In this document: one piece after another, positions 33,041 through 42,537 of the stretch
How positions within the stretch are numbered: the stretch's first letter is position 1
Layout: each line of letters begins with the position of its first letter
Origin: Symbiodinium natans
Taxonomy: Eukaryota; Sar; Dinophyceae; Suessiales; Symbiodiniaceae
Direction: 5' to 3'
DNA length: 42,537 nucleotides
Assembly (NCBI GenBank): GCA_905221605.1
Contig: CAJNDS010001006.1
Location: forward strand, 1-42,537
Notes under the pieces: model-generated
The model's input: only the letters and a program-made list of their open reading frames with translations
Told to the model about the DNA's origin: nothing
The model's database searches: none
Program-made: the position numbers and the translations under genes

Positions 33041-34435
33041 TTTTGGAGAGCCCAGAAGGTTTCCTGACATTTGTTTTTGGTGCCCAAAACTCATGCATTT
33101 GGAGAGTCCAAAAGGTTTCCTGACATTTGCTTTTGGTGCCCAAAACTCATGTTTCGGAGAGCCCAGAAGGCTTCCTGACATTTGTTTTTGGTGCCCAAAA
33201 CTCATTTTTTTGGAGAGCCCAGAAGGTTTCCTGACATTTTGTTTTTGGTGCCCAATAGTCATGTTTTTGGAGAGCCCAGAAGGTTTCCTGACATTTGTTT
33301 TTGGTGCCCAAAACTCATGGTTTTGGAGAGCCCAGAAGATTTCCTGCCATTTGTTTTTGGTGCCCAAAACTCATGTTTTGGAGAACCCAGAAGGTTTGCT
33401 GACATCTGTTTTTGGTGCCCAAATCTCATGTTTTTGGAGAGCCCACAAGATTTCCTGACATTTGTTTTTGGTGCCCAAAACTCATGTTTTTGGAGAGCCC
33501 AGACGGTTTCCTGACATTTGTTTTTGGTACCCGGAATTCATGTTTTTGGAGAGCCCAGAAGATTTCCTGCCATTCGTTTTTGGTGCCCAAATTTCATGTT
33601 CTTGGAGAGCCCAGAAGGTTTCCTGACATTTGTTTTTGGTGTCCAAAACTCATGTTTTTGGAGAGCCCAGAAAGCTTCCTGACATTTTTTTTTGGTGCCC
33701 AGAACTCATGTTTTTGGAGAGCCCAGAAGGTTTCCTGACATTTGTTCTTGGTTCCCAAAACTCATGTTTTTGGAGAGCCCACAAGATTTCCTGACATTCG
33801 TTTTCGGTGCCCAAAACTCATGTTTTTGGATAGTCCAGAAGGTTTCCTTTTTTTGGTGCCCAAAACTCATGTTTTTTGGAGAGCCCAGAAGGTTTCCTGA
33901 CATTTGTTTTTGGTGTCCAAAACTCATGTTTTTGGAGAGCCCAGAAGGTTTCCTGACATTTGTTTTTGATGCCCAAAACTGATGTTTTTGGAGAGCCCAG
34001 ACGGTTTGCTGACGTTTGTTTTTGGTGCCCAAAACTCCTGTTTTTGGAGAGTCCAGAAGGTTTCCTGGCATTTTTTTGGTACCCACAACTCATGGTTTTG
34101 GAGAGCCCAGAAGGTTTGCTGACATATGTTTTTGGTGCCCAAAACTCATATTTTTGGCGAGCCCAGAAGGTTTCCTGACGTTTGTTTTTGGTGCCCAAAA
34201 CTCATATTTTTGAAAAGTCCAGAAGGTTTCCTGACATTTGTTTTTGGTGCCCAAAACTCATGTTTTTGGAGAGCCCAGAAGGTTTCCTGACATTTGTTTT
34301 GGGTGCCCAAAACTCATGTTTTTGGAAAGCCCAGAAGATTTCCTGACATTTGTTTTTGGTGCCCAAAACTCATGTTTTTGGAGCGCCCAGAAGGTTTTCT
34401 TTTTTTTTTGGTGCCCAAAACTCATGTTTTTGGAG

Positions 34436-34450
34436 AGCCCATGCAGAAGG
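34436..34450 (+). other. 4-bp insertion in a monomer
   Basis: GAGAGCCCATGCAGAAGG carries ATGC between GCCC and AGAAGG, where every other unit I looked at reads GCCCAGAAGG or a substitution of it. It is a single occurrence. The preceding monomer has a T run (near 34393-34410). Confidence 0.75.
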
Positions 34451-36340
34451 TTTCCTGACATTTGTTGTTGGCGCCCAAAACTCACGTTTTTGGAGAGCCC
34501 AGAAGATTTCCTGCCATTTGTTTATGGTGCCCAAATTTCATGTTCTTCGAGAGCCCAGAAGGTTTCCTGACATTTGATTTTGGTGCCCAAAACTCATTTT
34601 TTTGGAGAGCCCAGAAGGTTTCCTGACATTTGTTTTTGGTGCCCAAAACTCATATTTTTGGATAGTCCAGAAGGTTTCCTGATATTTGTTATTGGTGCCC
34701 AAAACTCACGTTTTTGGAGAGCCCAGAAGGTTTCCTGGCATTTGTTTTTGGTGCCCAATAGTCATGTTTTTGGAGAGCCCAGAAGGTTTCCTGACATTTG
34801 TTTTTGGTGCCCAAAACTCATGTTTTTGGAGAGCCCAGAAGATTTCCTGCCATTTGTTTTTGGTGCCCAAAACTCATGTTTTGGAGAACCCAGAAGGTTT
34901 CCTGACATTTGTTTTTGGTGCCCAGAACTCATATTTTTGGAGAGTCCAAAAGGTTTCCTGACATTTGCTTTTGGTGCCCACAACTCATGTTTTTGGAGAG
35001 CCCAGAAGGTTTCCTGACATTTGTTTTTGCTGCCCGAAACTCATGTTTTTGGAGAGTCCAGAAAGTTGCCTGACTTTTGTTTTTGGTGCCCAAAACTCAT
35101 GTTTTTAGAGAGCCCAGAAGATTTCCTCTGTTTTTTTGGTGCCCAAAACTCATGTTTTTGGAGAGCCCAGAAGGTTTCCTGCCATTTGTTTTTGGTGCCC
35201 AAGTTTCATATTCTTGGAGAGCCCAGAAGGTTTCCTGACATTTGTTTTTGGTGCCCAAAATTCATGTTTTTGGAGAGCCCAGAAGGTTTCCTGATATTTG
35301 TTTTTGGTGCCCAAATTTCTTGTTTTTGGAGAGCCCAGAAGGTTTCCTGACATTTGTTTTTGGTGCCCAAAACTCATGTTTTTGGAGAGTGCAGAAGGTT
35401 TCCTGACATTTGTTGTTGGTGCCCAAATTTCATTATCTTCGAGAGCCCAGAAGGTTTCCTGACATTTGTTCTTGGTGCCCAAAACTCATGTTTTTGGAGA
35501 GCCCAGAAGGTTTCCTGACATTTGTTTTTGGTGCCCAGAAATCATGTTTTTGGAGAGCCCAGATGGTTTCCTGACATTTGTTTTTGATGCCCAATAGTCA
35601 TGTTTTTGGATAGCCCAGAAGGTTTCCTGACATTTGTTTTTGGTGCCCAAAACTCATGTTTTTAGAGAGCCCAGAAGATTTCCTCTGTTTTTTTGGTGCC
35701 CAAAACTCATGTTTTTGGAGAGCCCAGAAGGTTTCCTGCCATTTGTTTTTGGTGCCCAAGTTTCATTTTCTTGGAGAGCCCAGAAGGTTTCCTGACATTT
35801 GTTTTTGGTACCCAAAACTCATATGTTTGGAGAGTCCAGAAGATTTCCTGACATTTGTTTTTGGTGCCCAAATTTCATTATCTTCGAGAGCCCAGAAGGT
35901 TTCCTGACATTTGTTTTTGGTGTCCAAAACTCATTTGGAGAGCCCAGAAGGTTTCCTGACATTTGTTTTTGGTGCCCCAAACTCATGTTTTTGGAGAGCC
36001 CAGAAGGTTTCCTGACATTTGTTTTTGGTGCCCAAAACTCATGATTTTGGAGAGCCCAGAAGGTTCCCTGACAATTCATGATTTTGCAGAGCCCAGAAGG
36101 TTTCCTGACATTTGTTTTTGGTGCCCAACAGTCATGTTTTTGGAGAGCCCAGAAGGTTTCCTGACATTTGTTTTTGGTGCCCAGAACTCACGTTTTTGGA
36201 GAGTCCAGAAGGTTTCCTGACATTTGTTTTTGGTGCCCAGAACTCATGTTTTTGGAGAGCCCAGAAGATTTCCTGACATGTGATTTTGGTGTCCAAACCT
36301 CACGTTTTTGGAGAGCCCAGAAGGTTTCCTGACATTTGTT

Positions 36341-39115
36341 TTTGGTGCCCAAAATTCATGTTTTTGGAGAGCCCAGAAGGTTTCCTGACATTTGTTTTTG
36401 GTGCCCAGAACTCTTGATTTTGGAGAGCCCAGAAAATTTCCTGATATTTGTTTTTGGTGCCCACAACTCATGTTTTTGGAGAGCTCAGAAGGTTTCCTGA
36501 CATTTGTTTTTGGTGCCCATTGGTGCCCCAAATTCATGTTTTTGGAGGGCCCAGAAGGTTTCCTGCCATTTGTTTTTGGTGCCCAAAACTCATGTTTTTG
36601 GAGAGCGCAGAAGGTTTCCTGACATTCGTTTTTGGTGCCCAAAACTCATGTTTTTGGATAGTCCAGAAGGTTTCCTTTTTTTTGGTGCCCAAAACTCATG
36701 TTTTTTGGAGAGCCCAGAAGGTTTCCTGACATTCGTTTTTGGTGCCCAAAACTCATGTTTTTGAAGAGCCCAGAAGGTTTCCTGACATTGTTTTTGGCGC
36801 CCAAAACTCATTTTTTTGGAGAGCCCAGAAAGTTTCCTGTTATTTGTTGTTGGTGCCCAAATTTCACGTTTTTGGAGAGCCCAGAAGGTTTCCTGACATT
36901 TGCTTTTGGTGTCCAAAACTCATATTTTTGGAGAGCCCAGAAAGTTTCCTGATATTTGATTTTGGTGCCCAAAACTCATGTTTTTGGAGAGCCCACAAGA
37001 TTTCCTGACCATTTTTTTTGGTGCCCAGAACTCATGTTTTTGGAGAGCCCAGAAGGCTTCCTGACATTTGTTTTCGAAATCCAAAACTCATTTGGAGAGC
37101 CCAGAAGGTTTCCTGATATTTGTTGTTGGTGCCCCAAACTCATGTTTTTGGAGAGCCCAGAAGGTTTCCTGACATTTGTTTTTGGTGCCCAACAATCATA
37201 TTTTTGGAGAGCCCAGAAGTTTTACTGACATTTGTTTTTGGTGCCCAAAACTGAAATTTTTGGAGAGCCCAGAAGATTTCCTGACATTTGTTTTTGGTAC
37301 CCAAAACTCATGTGTTTGGATAGTCCAGAAGATTTCCCGACATTTATTTTTGGTGCCCAAAATTCACGTTTCTGGAGAGCCCAGAAGGTTTCCTGACATT
37401 TGTTGTTGGTGCCCAAAACTCATACTTTTGGAGAGTCCAGAAGATTTCCTGACATGTGATTTTGGTGTCCAAACCTCATGTGTTTGGAGAGCCCAGAAGG
37501 TTTCCTGACATTTGTTTTTGGTGCCCAGAACTCATGTTTTTGGAGAGTCCAGAAGGTTTCCTGATATTTGTTTTTGGTATCCAAAACTCATGTTTTTGGA
37601 GAGCCCAGAAGGTTTCCTGATATTTGATTTTGGTTCCCAAAGTTCATGTTTTTGGAAAACCCAGAAGATTTCTTGATATTTGGTTTTGGTGCCCAAAACT
37701 CATGTTTTTGGAGAGCCCAGAAGGTTTCCTGACATTTGATTTTGGAATCCAAAAATCATTTGGAGAGTCTAGAAGGTTTCCTGGCATTTGATTTTGGTGC
37801 CCAGAAGTCATGTTTTTGGAGAACCCAGAAGGTTTCCTGACATTTGATTTTGGTACCCAAAATTCATATTTTTGGAGAACCCAGAAGATTTCATGACATT
37901 TGTTTTTGGTATCCAAAACTCATAATTTTGGAGAGCCCAGAAGGTTTCCTGACATTGTTTTTGGCGCCCAAAACTCATATTTTTGGAGAGCCCAGAAGTT
38001 TTCTTGATATTTATTTTTAGCCTCCAAAAATCATATTTTTGCAGAACCCAGAAGGTTTCCTGACATTTGTTTTTGGTGTCCAAAACTCATATTTTTGGAG
38101 AGCCCAAAAAGTTTCCTGATATTTGATTTTGGTGCCCAAAAAATTAAGGTTTTGGAGAGCCCAGAAGGTTTCCTGACATTTGTTTTTGGTGCCCAGAACT
38201 CATGTTTTTGGAGAGCCCAGAAAGTTTCCTGTTATTTGTTGTTGGTGCCCAAATTTCACGTTTTTGGAGAGCCCAGAAGGTTTCCTGACATTTGTTTTTG
38301 GTGCCCAAAACTCATGTTTTTGGAGAGCCCAGAAGGTTTCCTGACATTTGTTTTTGGTGCCCAAAACTCATGTTTTTGGAGAGCCCAGAAGGTTTCCTGA
38401 CATTTGTTTTTGGTGCCCAGAACTCTTTTTTTGTGGAGAGCCCAGAAAGTTTCCTGTTATTTGTTTTTGGTGCCCACAACTCATGTTTTTGGAGAGCTCA
38501 GAAGGTTTCCTGACATTTGTTTTTGGTGCCCAAAACTCATGTTTTTGGAGAGCCCACAAGATTTCCTGACATTCGTTTTTGGTGCCCAAAACTCATGTTT
38601 TTGGAGGGCCCAGAAGGTTTCCTGCCATTTGTTTTTGGTGCCCAAAACTCATGTTTTTGGAGAGCGCAGAAGGTTTCCTGACATTCGTTTTTGGTGCCCA
38701 AAACACATGTTTTTGGATAGTCCAGAAGGTTTCCTTTTTTTTGGTGCCCAAAACTCATGTTTTTTGGAGAGCCCAGAAGGTTTCCTGACCTTTGTTTTTG
38801 GTCCCCAAAACTCATGTTTTTGAAGAGTCCAGAAGGTTTCCTGACATTGTTTTTGGCGCCCAAAACTCATATTTTTGGAGAGCCCAGAAGTTTTCTTGAT
38901 ATTTATTTTTAGCCTCCAAAAATCATATTTTTGGACAACCCAGAAGGTTTCCTGACATTTGTTTTTGGTGTCCAAAACTCATATTTTTGGAGAGCCCAGA
39001 GAGTTTCCTGATATTTGATTTTGGTGCCAAAAATTCGTGTTTTTGGAGAGCCCACAAGATTTCCTGATATTTGTTTTTGGTGCCCAGAACTCATGTTTTT
39101 GGAGAGCCCAGAAGG
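36341..39115 (+). repeat. ~2.7-kb higher-order repeat R, copy 4
   Basis: Follows R copy 1 at offsets 35436, 35390 and 35446. From about 38.3 kb it also follows copy 2 at 32550. Differences from the other copies are GAACTCTTGATTTTGG near 36410, the irregular junction near 36516, and a replaced stretch at about 37.36-37.55 kb (AATTCACGTTTCTGG, CATACTTTTGG) where copies 1-3 carry CATGTTTTTGGACAG units. It is directly followed by segment P, so this locus has a single R. Confidence 0.85.
36508..36540 (+). other. Irregular junction in R copy 4
   Basis: GGTGCCCATTGGTGCCCCAAATTC repeats GGTGCCC within one unit and removes most of a monomer. It corresponds to the change of offset from 35436 to 35390 relative to R copy 1, a 46-bp loss. 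Copies 1-3 have an intact CCCACAAGATTTCC unit here. Confidence 0.75.
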
Positions 39116-42100
39116 CTTCCTGACGTTTGTTGTTGGTGTCCAAAACTCATCGGGAGAGCCCAGAAGGTTTCCTGACATTTGTTTTTGGTGCCCAAGTTTC
39201 ATATTCTTGGAGAGCCCAGAAGATTTCCTGACATTTGTTTTTGGTGCCCAACAATCATATTTTTGGAGAGCCCAGAAGTTTTACTGACATTTGTTTTTGG
39301 TGCCCAAAACTGAAATTTTCGGAGAGCCCAGAAGATTTCCTGACATTTGTTATTGGTACCCAAAACTCATATGTTTGGATAGTCCAGAAGGTTTCCTGAC
39401 CTTTGTTTTTGGTGCCCAAGTTTCATATTCTTGGAGAGCCCAGAAGATTTCCTGACATTTGTTTTTGGTGCCGAAAACTCATGTTGTTGGAGAGTCCAGA
39501 AGGTTTCCTGACATGTGATTTTGGTGTCCAAACCTCATGTGTTTGGAGAGCCCAGAAGGTTTCCTGACATTTGTTTTTGGTGCCCAGAACTCATGTTTTT
39601 GGAGAGCCCAAAAGTTTTGCTGACGTTTGTTTTTGGTGCCCAAAACTCATGTTTTTGGAGAGCCCAGAAGGTTTCCTGACATTTGTTTTTGGTGCCCAAA
39701 ACTCATGTTTTTAGAGAGTCCAGAAGGTTTCCTGACATTTGTTGTTGGTGCCCAAAACTCATGTTTTTGGAGAGCCCAGAAGGTTTCCTGATATTTGTTG
39801 TTGGTGCCCAAAACTCACGTTTTTGGAGAGCCCAGAAGGTTTCCTGACATTTGTTTTTGGTGCCCAAAACTCACGTTTTTGGAGAGCCCAGAAGGTTTCC
39901 TGACATTTGTTTTTGGTGCCCAAAACTCATGTTTTTGGAGGGCCCAGAAGGTTTCCTGATATTTGTTTTTGGTGCCCAAAACTCATGTTTTTGGAGAGTC
40001 CAGAAGGTTTCCTGACATTTGTTTTTGGTGCCCAAAACTCACGTTTTTGGAGAGCCCAGAAGGTTTGCTGACATTTGTTTTTGGTGCCCAACAGTCATGT
40101 TTTTGGAGAGCCCAGAAGGTTTCCTGACATTTGTTTTTGGTGCCCAAAACTCATGTTTTTGGAGAGCCCAGAAGGTTTCCTGACATTTGTTTTTGGTGCC
40201 CAGAACTCATGTTTTTGGAGAGCCCAGATGGTTTCCTGACATTTGTTTTTGGTGCCCAAACTTCATATTTTTGGAGAGCCCAGAAGGTTTCCTGACCTTT
40301 GTTTTTGGTGCCCAAGTTTCATATTCTTGGAGAGCCCAGAAGATTTCCTGACATTTGTTTTTGGTGCCCAAAACTCATGTTTTTTGAGAGCCCAGAAGGT
40401 TTCCTGACATTTGTTTTTGGTGCCCAAAACTCATGTTTTTGGAGAGCCCAGAAGGTTTCCTGACATTTGTTTTGGGTGCCCAAAACGCATGTTTTTGGAG
40501 AGTCCAGAAGGTTTCCTGACATTTGTTTTTGGTGCCCAAAACTCATGTTTTTGGAGAGTCCAGAAGGTTTCCTGACATTTGTTTTTGGTGCCCAAAACTC
40601 ATGTTTTTGGAGAGTCCAGAAGGTTTCCTGACATTTGTTTTTGGTGCCCCAAACTCATGTTTTTGGAGAGCCCAGAAGGTTTCCTGACATTTGTTTTTGG
40701 TGCACAAATTTCTTGTTTTTGGAGAGCCCAGAAGGATTCCTGACATTTTTTTTGGTGCCCAAAACTCACGATTTTGGAGAGCCCAGAAGGTTCCCTGACA
40801 ATTCATGATTTTGCAGAGCCCAGAAGGTTTCCTGACATTTGTTTTGGTGCCCAAAACTAGTGTTTTTGGAGCGCCCAGAAGGTTTCCTCTTTTTTTTGGT
40901 GCCCAAAACTCACGTTCTTGGAGAGCCCAGAAGGTTTCCTGCCATTTGTTTTTGGTGCCCAAGTTTCATATTCTTGGAGAGCCCAGAAGGTTTCCTGACA
41001 TTTGTTTTTGGTGCCGAAAACTCATATTTTTGGATAGTCCAGAAGGTTTCCTGGCTTTTTTTTCGGTACCCAAAACTCATGGTTTTGGAGAGCCCAGAAG
41101 GTTTGCTGACATTTGTTTTTGGTGCCCAAAACTCATGTTTTTGGAGAGCCCAGAAGGTTTCCTGACATTTGTTTTTGGTGCCCAGAACTCATGTTTTTGG
41201 AGAGTCCAGAAGGTTTCCTGACATTTGTTTTTGGTGCCCTAAACTCACGTTTTTGGAGAGTCCAGAAGGTTTCCTGACATTTGTTTTTGGTGCCCACAAC
41301 TTATATTTTTGGAGAGTCCAGAAAGTTTCCTGACATTTGATTTTGGTGCCCAAATTTCATGTTCTTCGAGAGCCCAGAAGGTTTCCTGCCATTTGTTTTT
41401 GGTGCCCAAGTTTCATATTCTTGGAGAGCCCAGAAGGTTTCCTGACATATTTTTTTTTGGTGCCCAAAACTCATGTTTTTCGAGAGCCCAGAAGGTTTCC
41501 TGACATTTGTTTTTGGTGCCCAAAACTCATATTTTTGGATAGTCCAGAAGGTTTCCTGACATTTGTTGTTGGTGCCCAAAACTCATATTTTTGGAGAGTC
41601 CAGAAGGTTTCCTGACATTTGTTTTTGGTGCCCAAAACTCATGTTTTTGAAGAGCGTAGAAGGTGTTTTTGGTGCCCAAAACTCATGTTTTTGGATAGTC
41701 CAGAAGGTTTCCTTTTTTTGGTGCCCAGAACTCATGTTTTTGGAGAGCCCAGAAGGTTTCCTGACATTTGTTTTTGGTGCCCAGAACTCATATTTTTGGA
41801 GAGCCCAAAAGGTTTCCTGACATTTGCTCTTGGTGCCCAAAACTCATGTTTTTGGAGAGCCCAGAAGGTTTCCTGACATTTTGTTTTTGGTTTCCAAAAC
41901 GCATGTTTTTGGAGAGCCCAGAAGGTTTGCTAACATTTGTTTTTTGCTGCCCGAAACTCATATTTTTGGAGAGTCCAGAAGGTTGCCTGACATTTGTTTT
42001 TGGTGCCCAAAACTCATGTTTTGGGAGAGCCCAGAAGGTTTCCTGACATTTGTTTTTGGTGCCCAAATTTCTTGTTCTTCGAGAGCCCAGAAGGTTTCCT

Positions 42101-42537
42101 GACATTTGATTTTGGTGCCCAAATTTCATATTCTTGGAGAGCCCAGAAGGTTTCCTGACATATTTTTTTTTGGTGCCCAAAACTCATGTTTTTCGAGAGC
42201 CCAGAAGGTTTCCTGACAATTTTTTTGGTGCCCAAAACTCATGTTTTTGGAGAGCCCAGCAGGTTTTCTGACTTTTGTTGTTGGTACCCAAAACTCATGT
42301 TTTTGGAGAGCCCAAAAGTTTTGCTGACGTTTGTTTTTGGTGCCCAAAACTCATGTTTTTGGAGAGCCCAGAAGGTTTCCTGACATTTTGTTTTGGTGCC
42401 CAAAACGCATGTTTTTGAAGAGCCCAGAAGGTTTCCTGACATTTGTTTTTGGTGCCCAAAACTCATGTTTTTGGACAGCCCAGAAGGTTTCCTGACATTT
42501 GATTTTGGTGCCCAAAACTCATGTTTTTGGAGAGCCC
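39116..42537 (+). repeat. Segment P, copy C (cut by window end)
   Basis: Same order as 6566-9993, with CTCATCGGGAG near 39147, TTATTGGTACC at 39351, the 37-bp scar at 40797, an ACTAGTG unit near 40858, a long T run near 40889 and a 44-bp unit at 41649. The stretch after 41649 differs from copies A and B: a T-run unit (near 41711) replaces CTGCCATTTG. The window ends at the equivalent of 9993 in copy A. Confidence 0.85.

Larger units (their letters stand above)
30531..36340 (+). repeat. Mosaic satellite region with few long duplicated blocks
   Basis: About 104 monomers of the same family, but no match of more than a few hundred bases to the rest of the window was seen. Shorter similarities are 31321-31500 with 35471-35650 (TGCCCAGAAATC, GATGGTTTCC, TTTTTGATGCCC, offset 4150), 32222-32430 with 12.52-12.73 kb, and 35.10-35.25 with 35.66-35.80 kb (TTTTTAGAGAGCCC then TTTCCTCTG). 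It contains several one-off irregular monomers, near 31141 (T9-10 run), 33014, 34439 and 36516. No gene or foreign insert was found. Confidence 0.75.
1..42537 (+). repeat. Satellite DNA array, ~56-bp monomer, ~760 head-to-tail units
   Basis: The same unit recurs in one orientation from the first to the last base. Read from CTCATG, it has a T5 run (unit positions 7-11), GGAGAGCCC, AGAAGG, TTTCCTGACA, a second T5 run (41-45), GGTGCCC and AAAA (53-56). The consensus counts to 56 bp, with 24 G+C (about 43%) and T as the commonest base (20 of 56). Most units differ from it by a few substitutions or short indels. No gene, RNA gene, mobile element or other unrelated insert longer than a few bases was seen. 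Both window ends lie inside the array. The family is not one I can name. A eukaryotic heterochromatic location is inferred from array type and length. Confidence 0.97.

Noticed and set aside
82-42466. Many short open reading frames on both strands (60-210 codons) with peptide motifs such as FGAQNSCFWRAQKVS or SGNLLGSPKT
   Set aside because: The monomer is 56 bp (not a multiple of three) and contains TGA on the plus strand (in CTGACA) and on the minus strand (from CTCATG). Each frame is therefore closed about every 168 bp. Longer frames appear only where those triplets are mutated or deleted, and several frames are open at once on both strands. No start context, codon bias or domain supports a protein.
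1-42537. CRISPR-like regular repeats
   Set aside because: The units abut one another with no unique spacers and the whole 56 bp is conserved. There are no cas genes or leader.
1-42537. Bacterial or viral tandem-repeat surface protein gene
   Set aside because: The repeat length breaks the reading frame in every unit, so no continuous repeat protein can be encoded on either strand.
1-42537. CENP-B box or human alpha-satellite relationship
   Set aside because: No match to the CENP-B core pattern (TTCG....A..CGGG) was seen, and the 56-bp unit has no resemblance to the 171-bp monomer. The CATTCGTTTTTGG variants share only TTCGTT.
1-42537. Nuclear factor I type site at TTGG-N3-CCAA
   Set aside because: The known NFI palindrome needs TTGGC-N5-GCCAA. 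The spacing here is too short, so the similarity is kept only as a general inverted repeat.
1-42537. Transposon or retroelement remnants at irregular monomers (16.8, 25.2, 33.0, 34.4, 36.5 kb)
   Set aside because: All extra or odd bases are explained by fusion of two monomers or an insertion of four to six bases. No terminal repeats, target-site duplications, poly-A tails or coding remnants were found.
1-42537. Telomeric or rDNA-linked repeats
   Set aside because: No TTAGGG-type runs and no rRNA-like sequence were seen anywhere in the window.

Overview
The whole 42.5-kb window is one uninterrupted tandem-repeat (satellite DNA) array. The basic unit is about 56 bp. Read from the CTCATG start its pieces are CTCATG / TTTTTGGAGAGCCC / AGAAGGTTTCCTGACATTTG / TTTTTGGTGCCCAAAA. 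Roughly 760 head-to-tail units, all in the same orientation, run from the first base to the last. I found no credible gene, RNA gene, transposon, CRISPR array, promoter or other non-satellite DNA. Both ends lie inside the array, so its true length is unknown.

Organism: a long homogeneous array of this kind, with higher-order repeats and no genes, indicates a eukaryotic chromosome (pericentromeric, subtelomeric, sex-chromosome or microchromosome heterochromatin). I do not recognise the monomer as a named family. Its A/T runs separated by G+C-richer 6-7 bp blocks resemble the published description of some avian heterochromatic satellites. That is a weak architectural analogy and not an identification.

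Layout, inferred from shared diagnostic variants and constant offsets: 1-904 is segment F. 905-3665 and 3908-6565 are two tandem copies of a ~2.7-kb higher-order unit (R). 3090-13837 (copy A) and 13838-~24170 (copy B) form a direct tandem duplication with a period of ~10.75 kb. 24171-30530 is a patchwork of segments (G, E, F, F, H, G) that also occur in the other blocks, in a different order. 30531-36340 is a mosaic with few long duplicated blocks. 36341-42537 is a third, window-truncated copy (C) of the R-P part of the 10.7-kb unit.

The array therefore has nested levels: a possible ~28-bp ancestral half-unit, the 56-bp monomer, a three-monomer step of 168 bp (seen once as a clean duplication), 0.1-0.6-kb local duplications, the 2.7-2.9-kb R unit, and the 10.7-kb unit. 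Deletion-type monomers of 37, 44 and ~49-52 bp recur as markers and show how blocks were copied. Short open reading frames occur on both strands but are a by-product of the repeat: 56 is not a multiple of three, so each frame meets the unit's stop triplet about every 168 bp.
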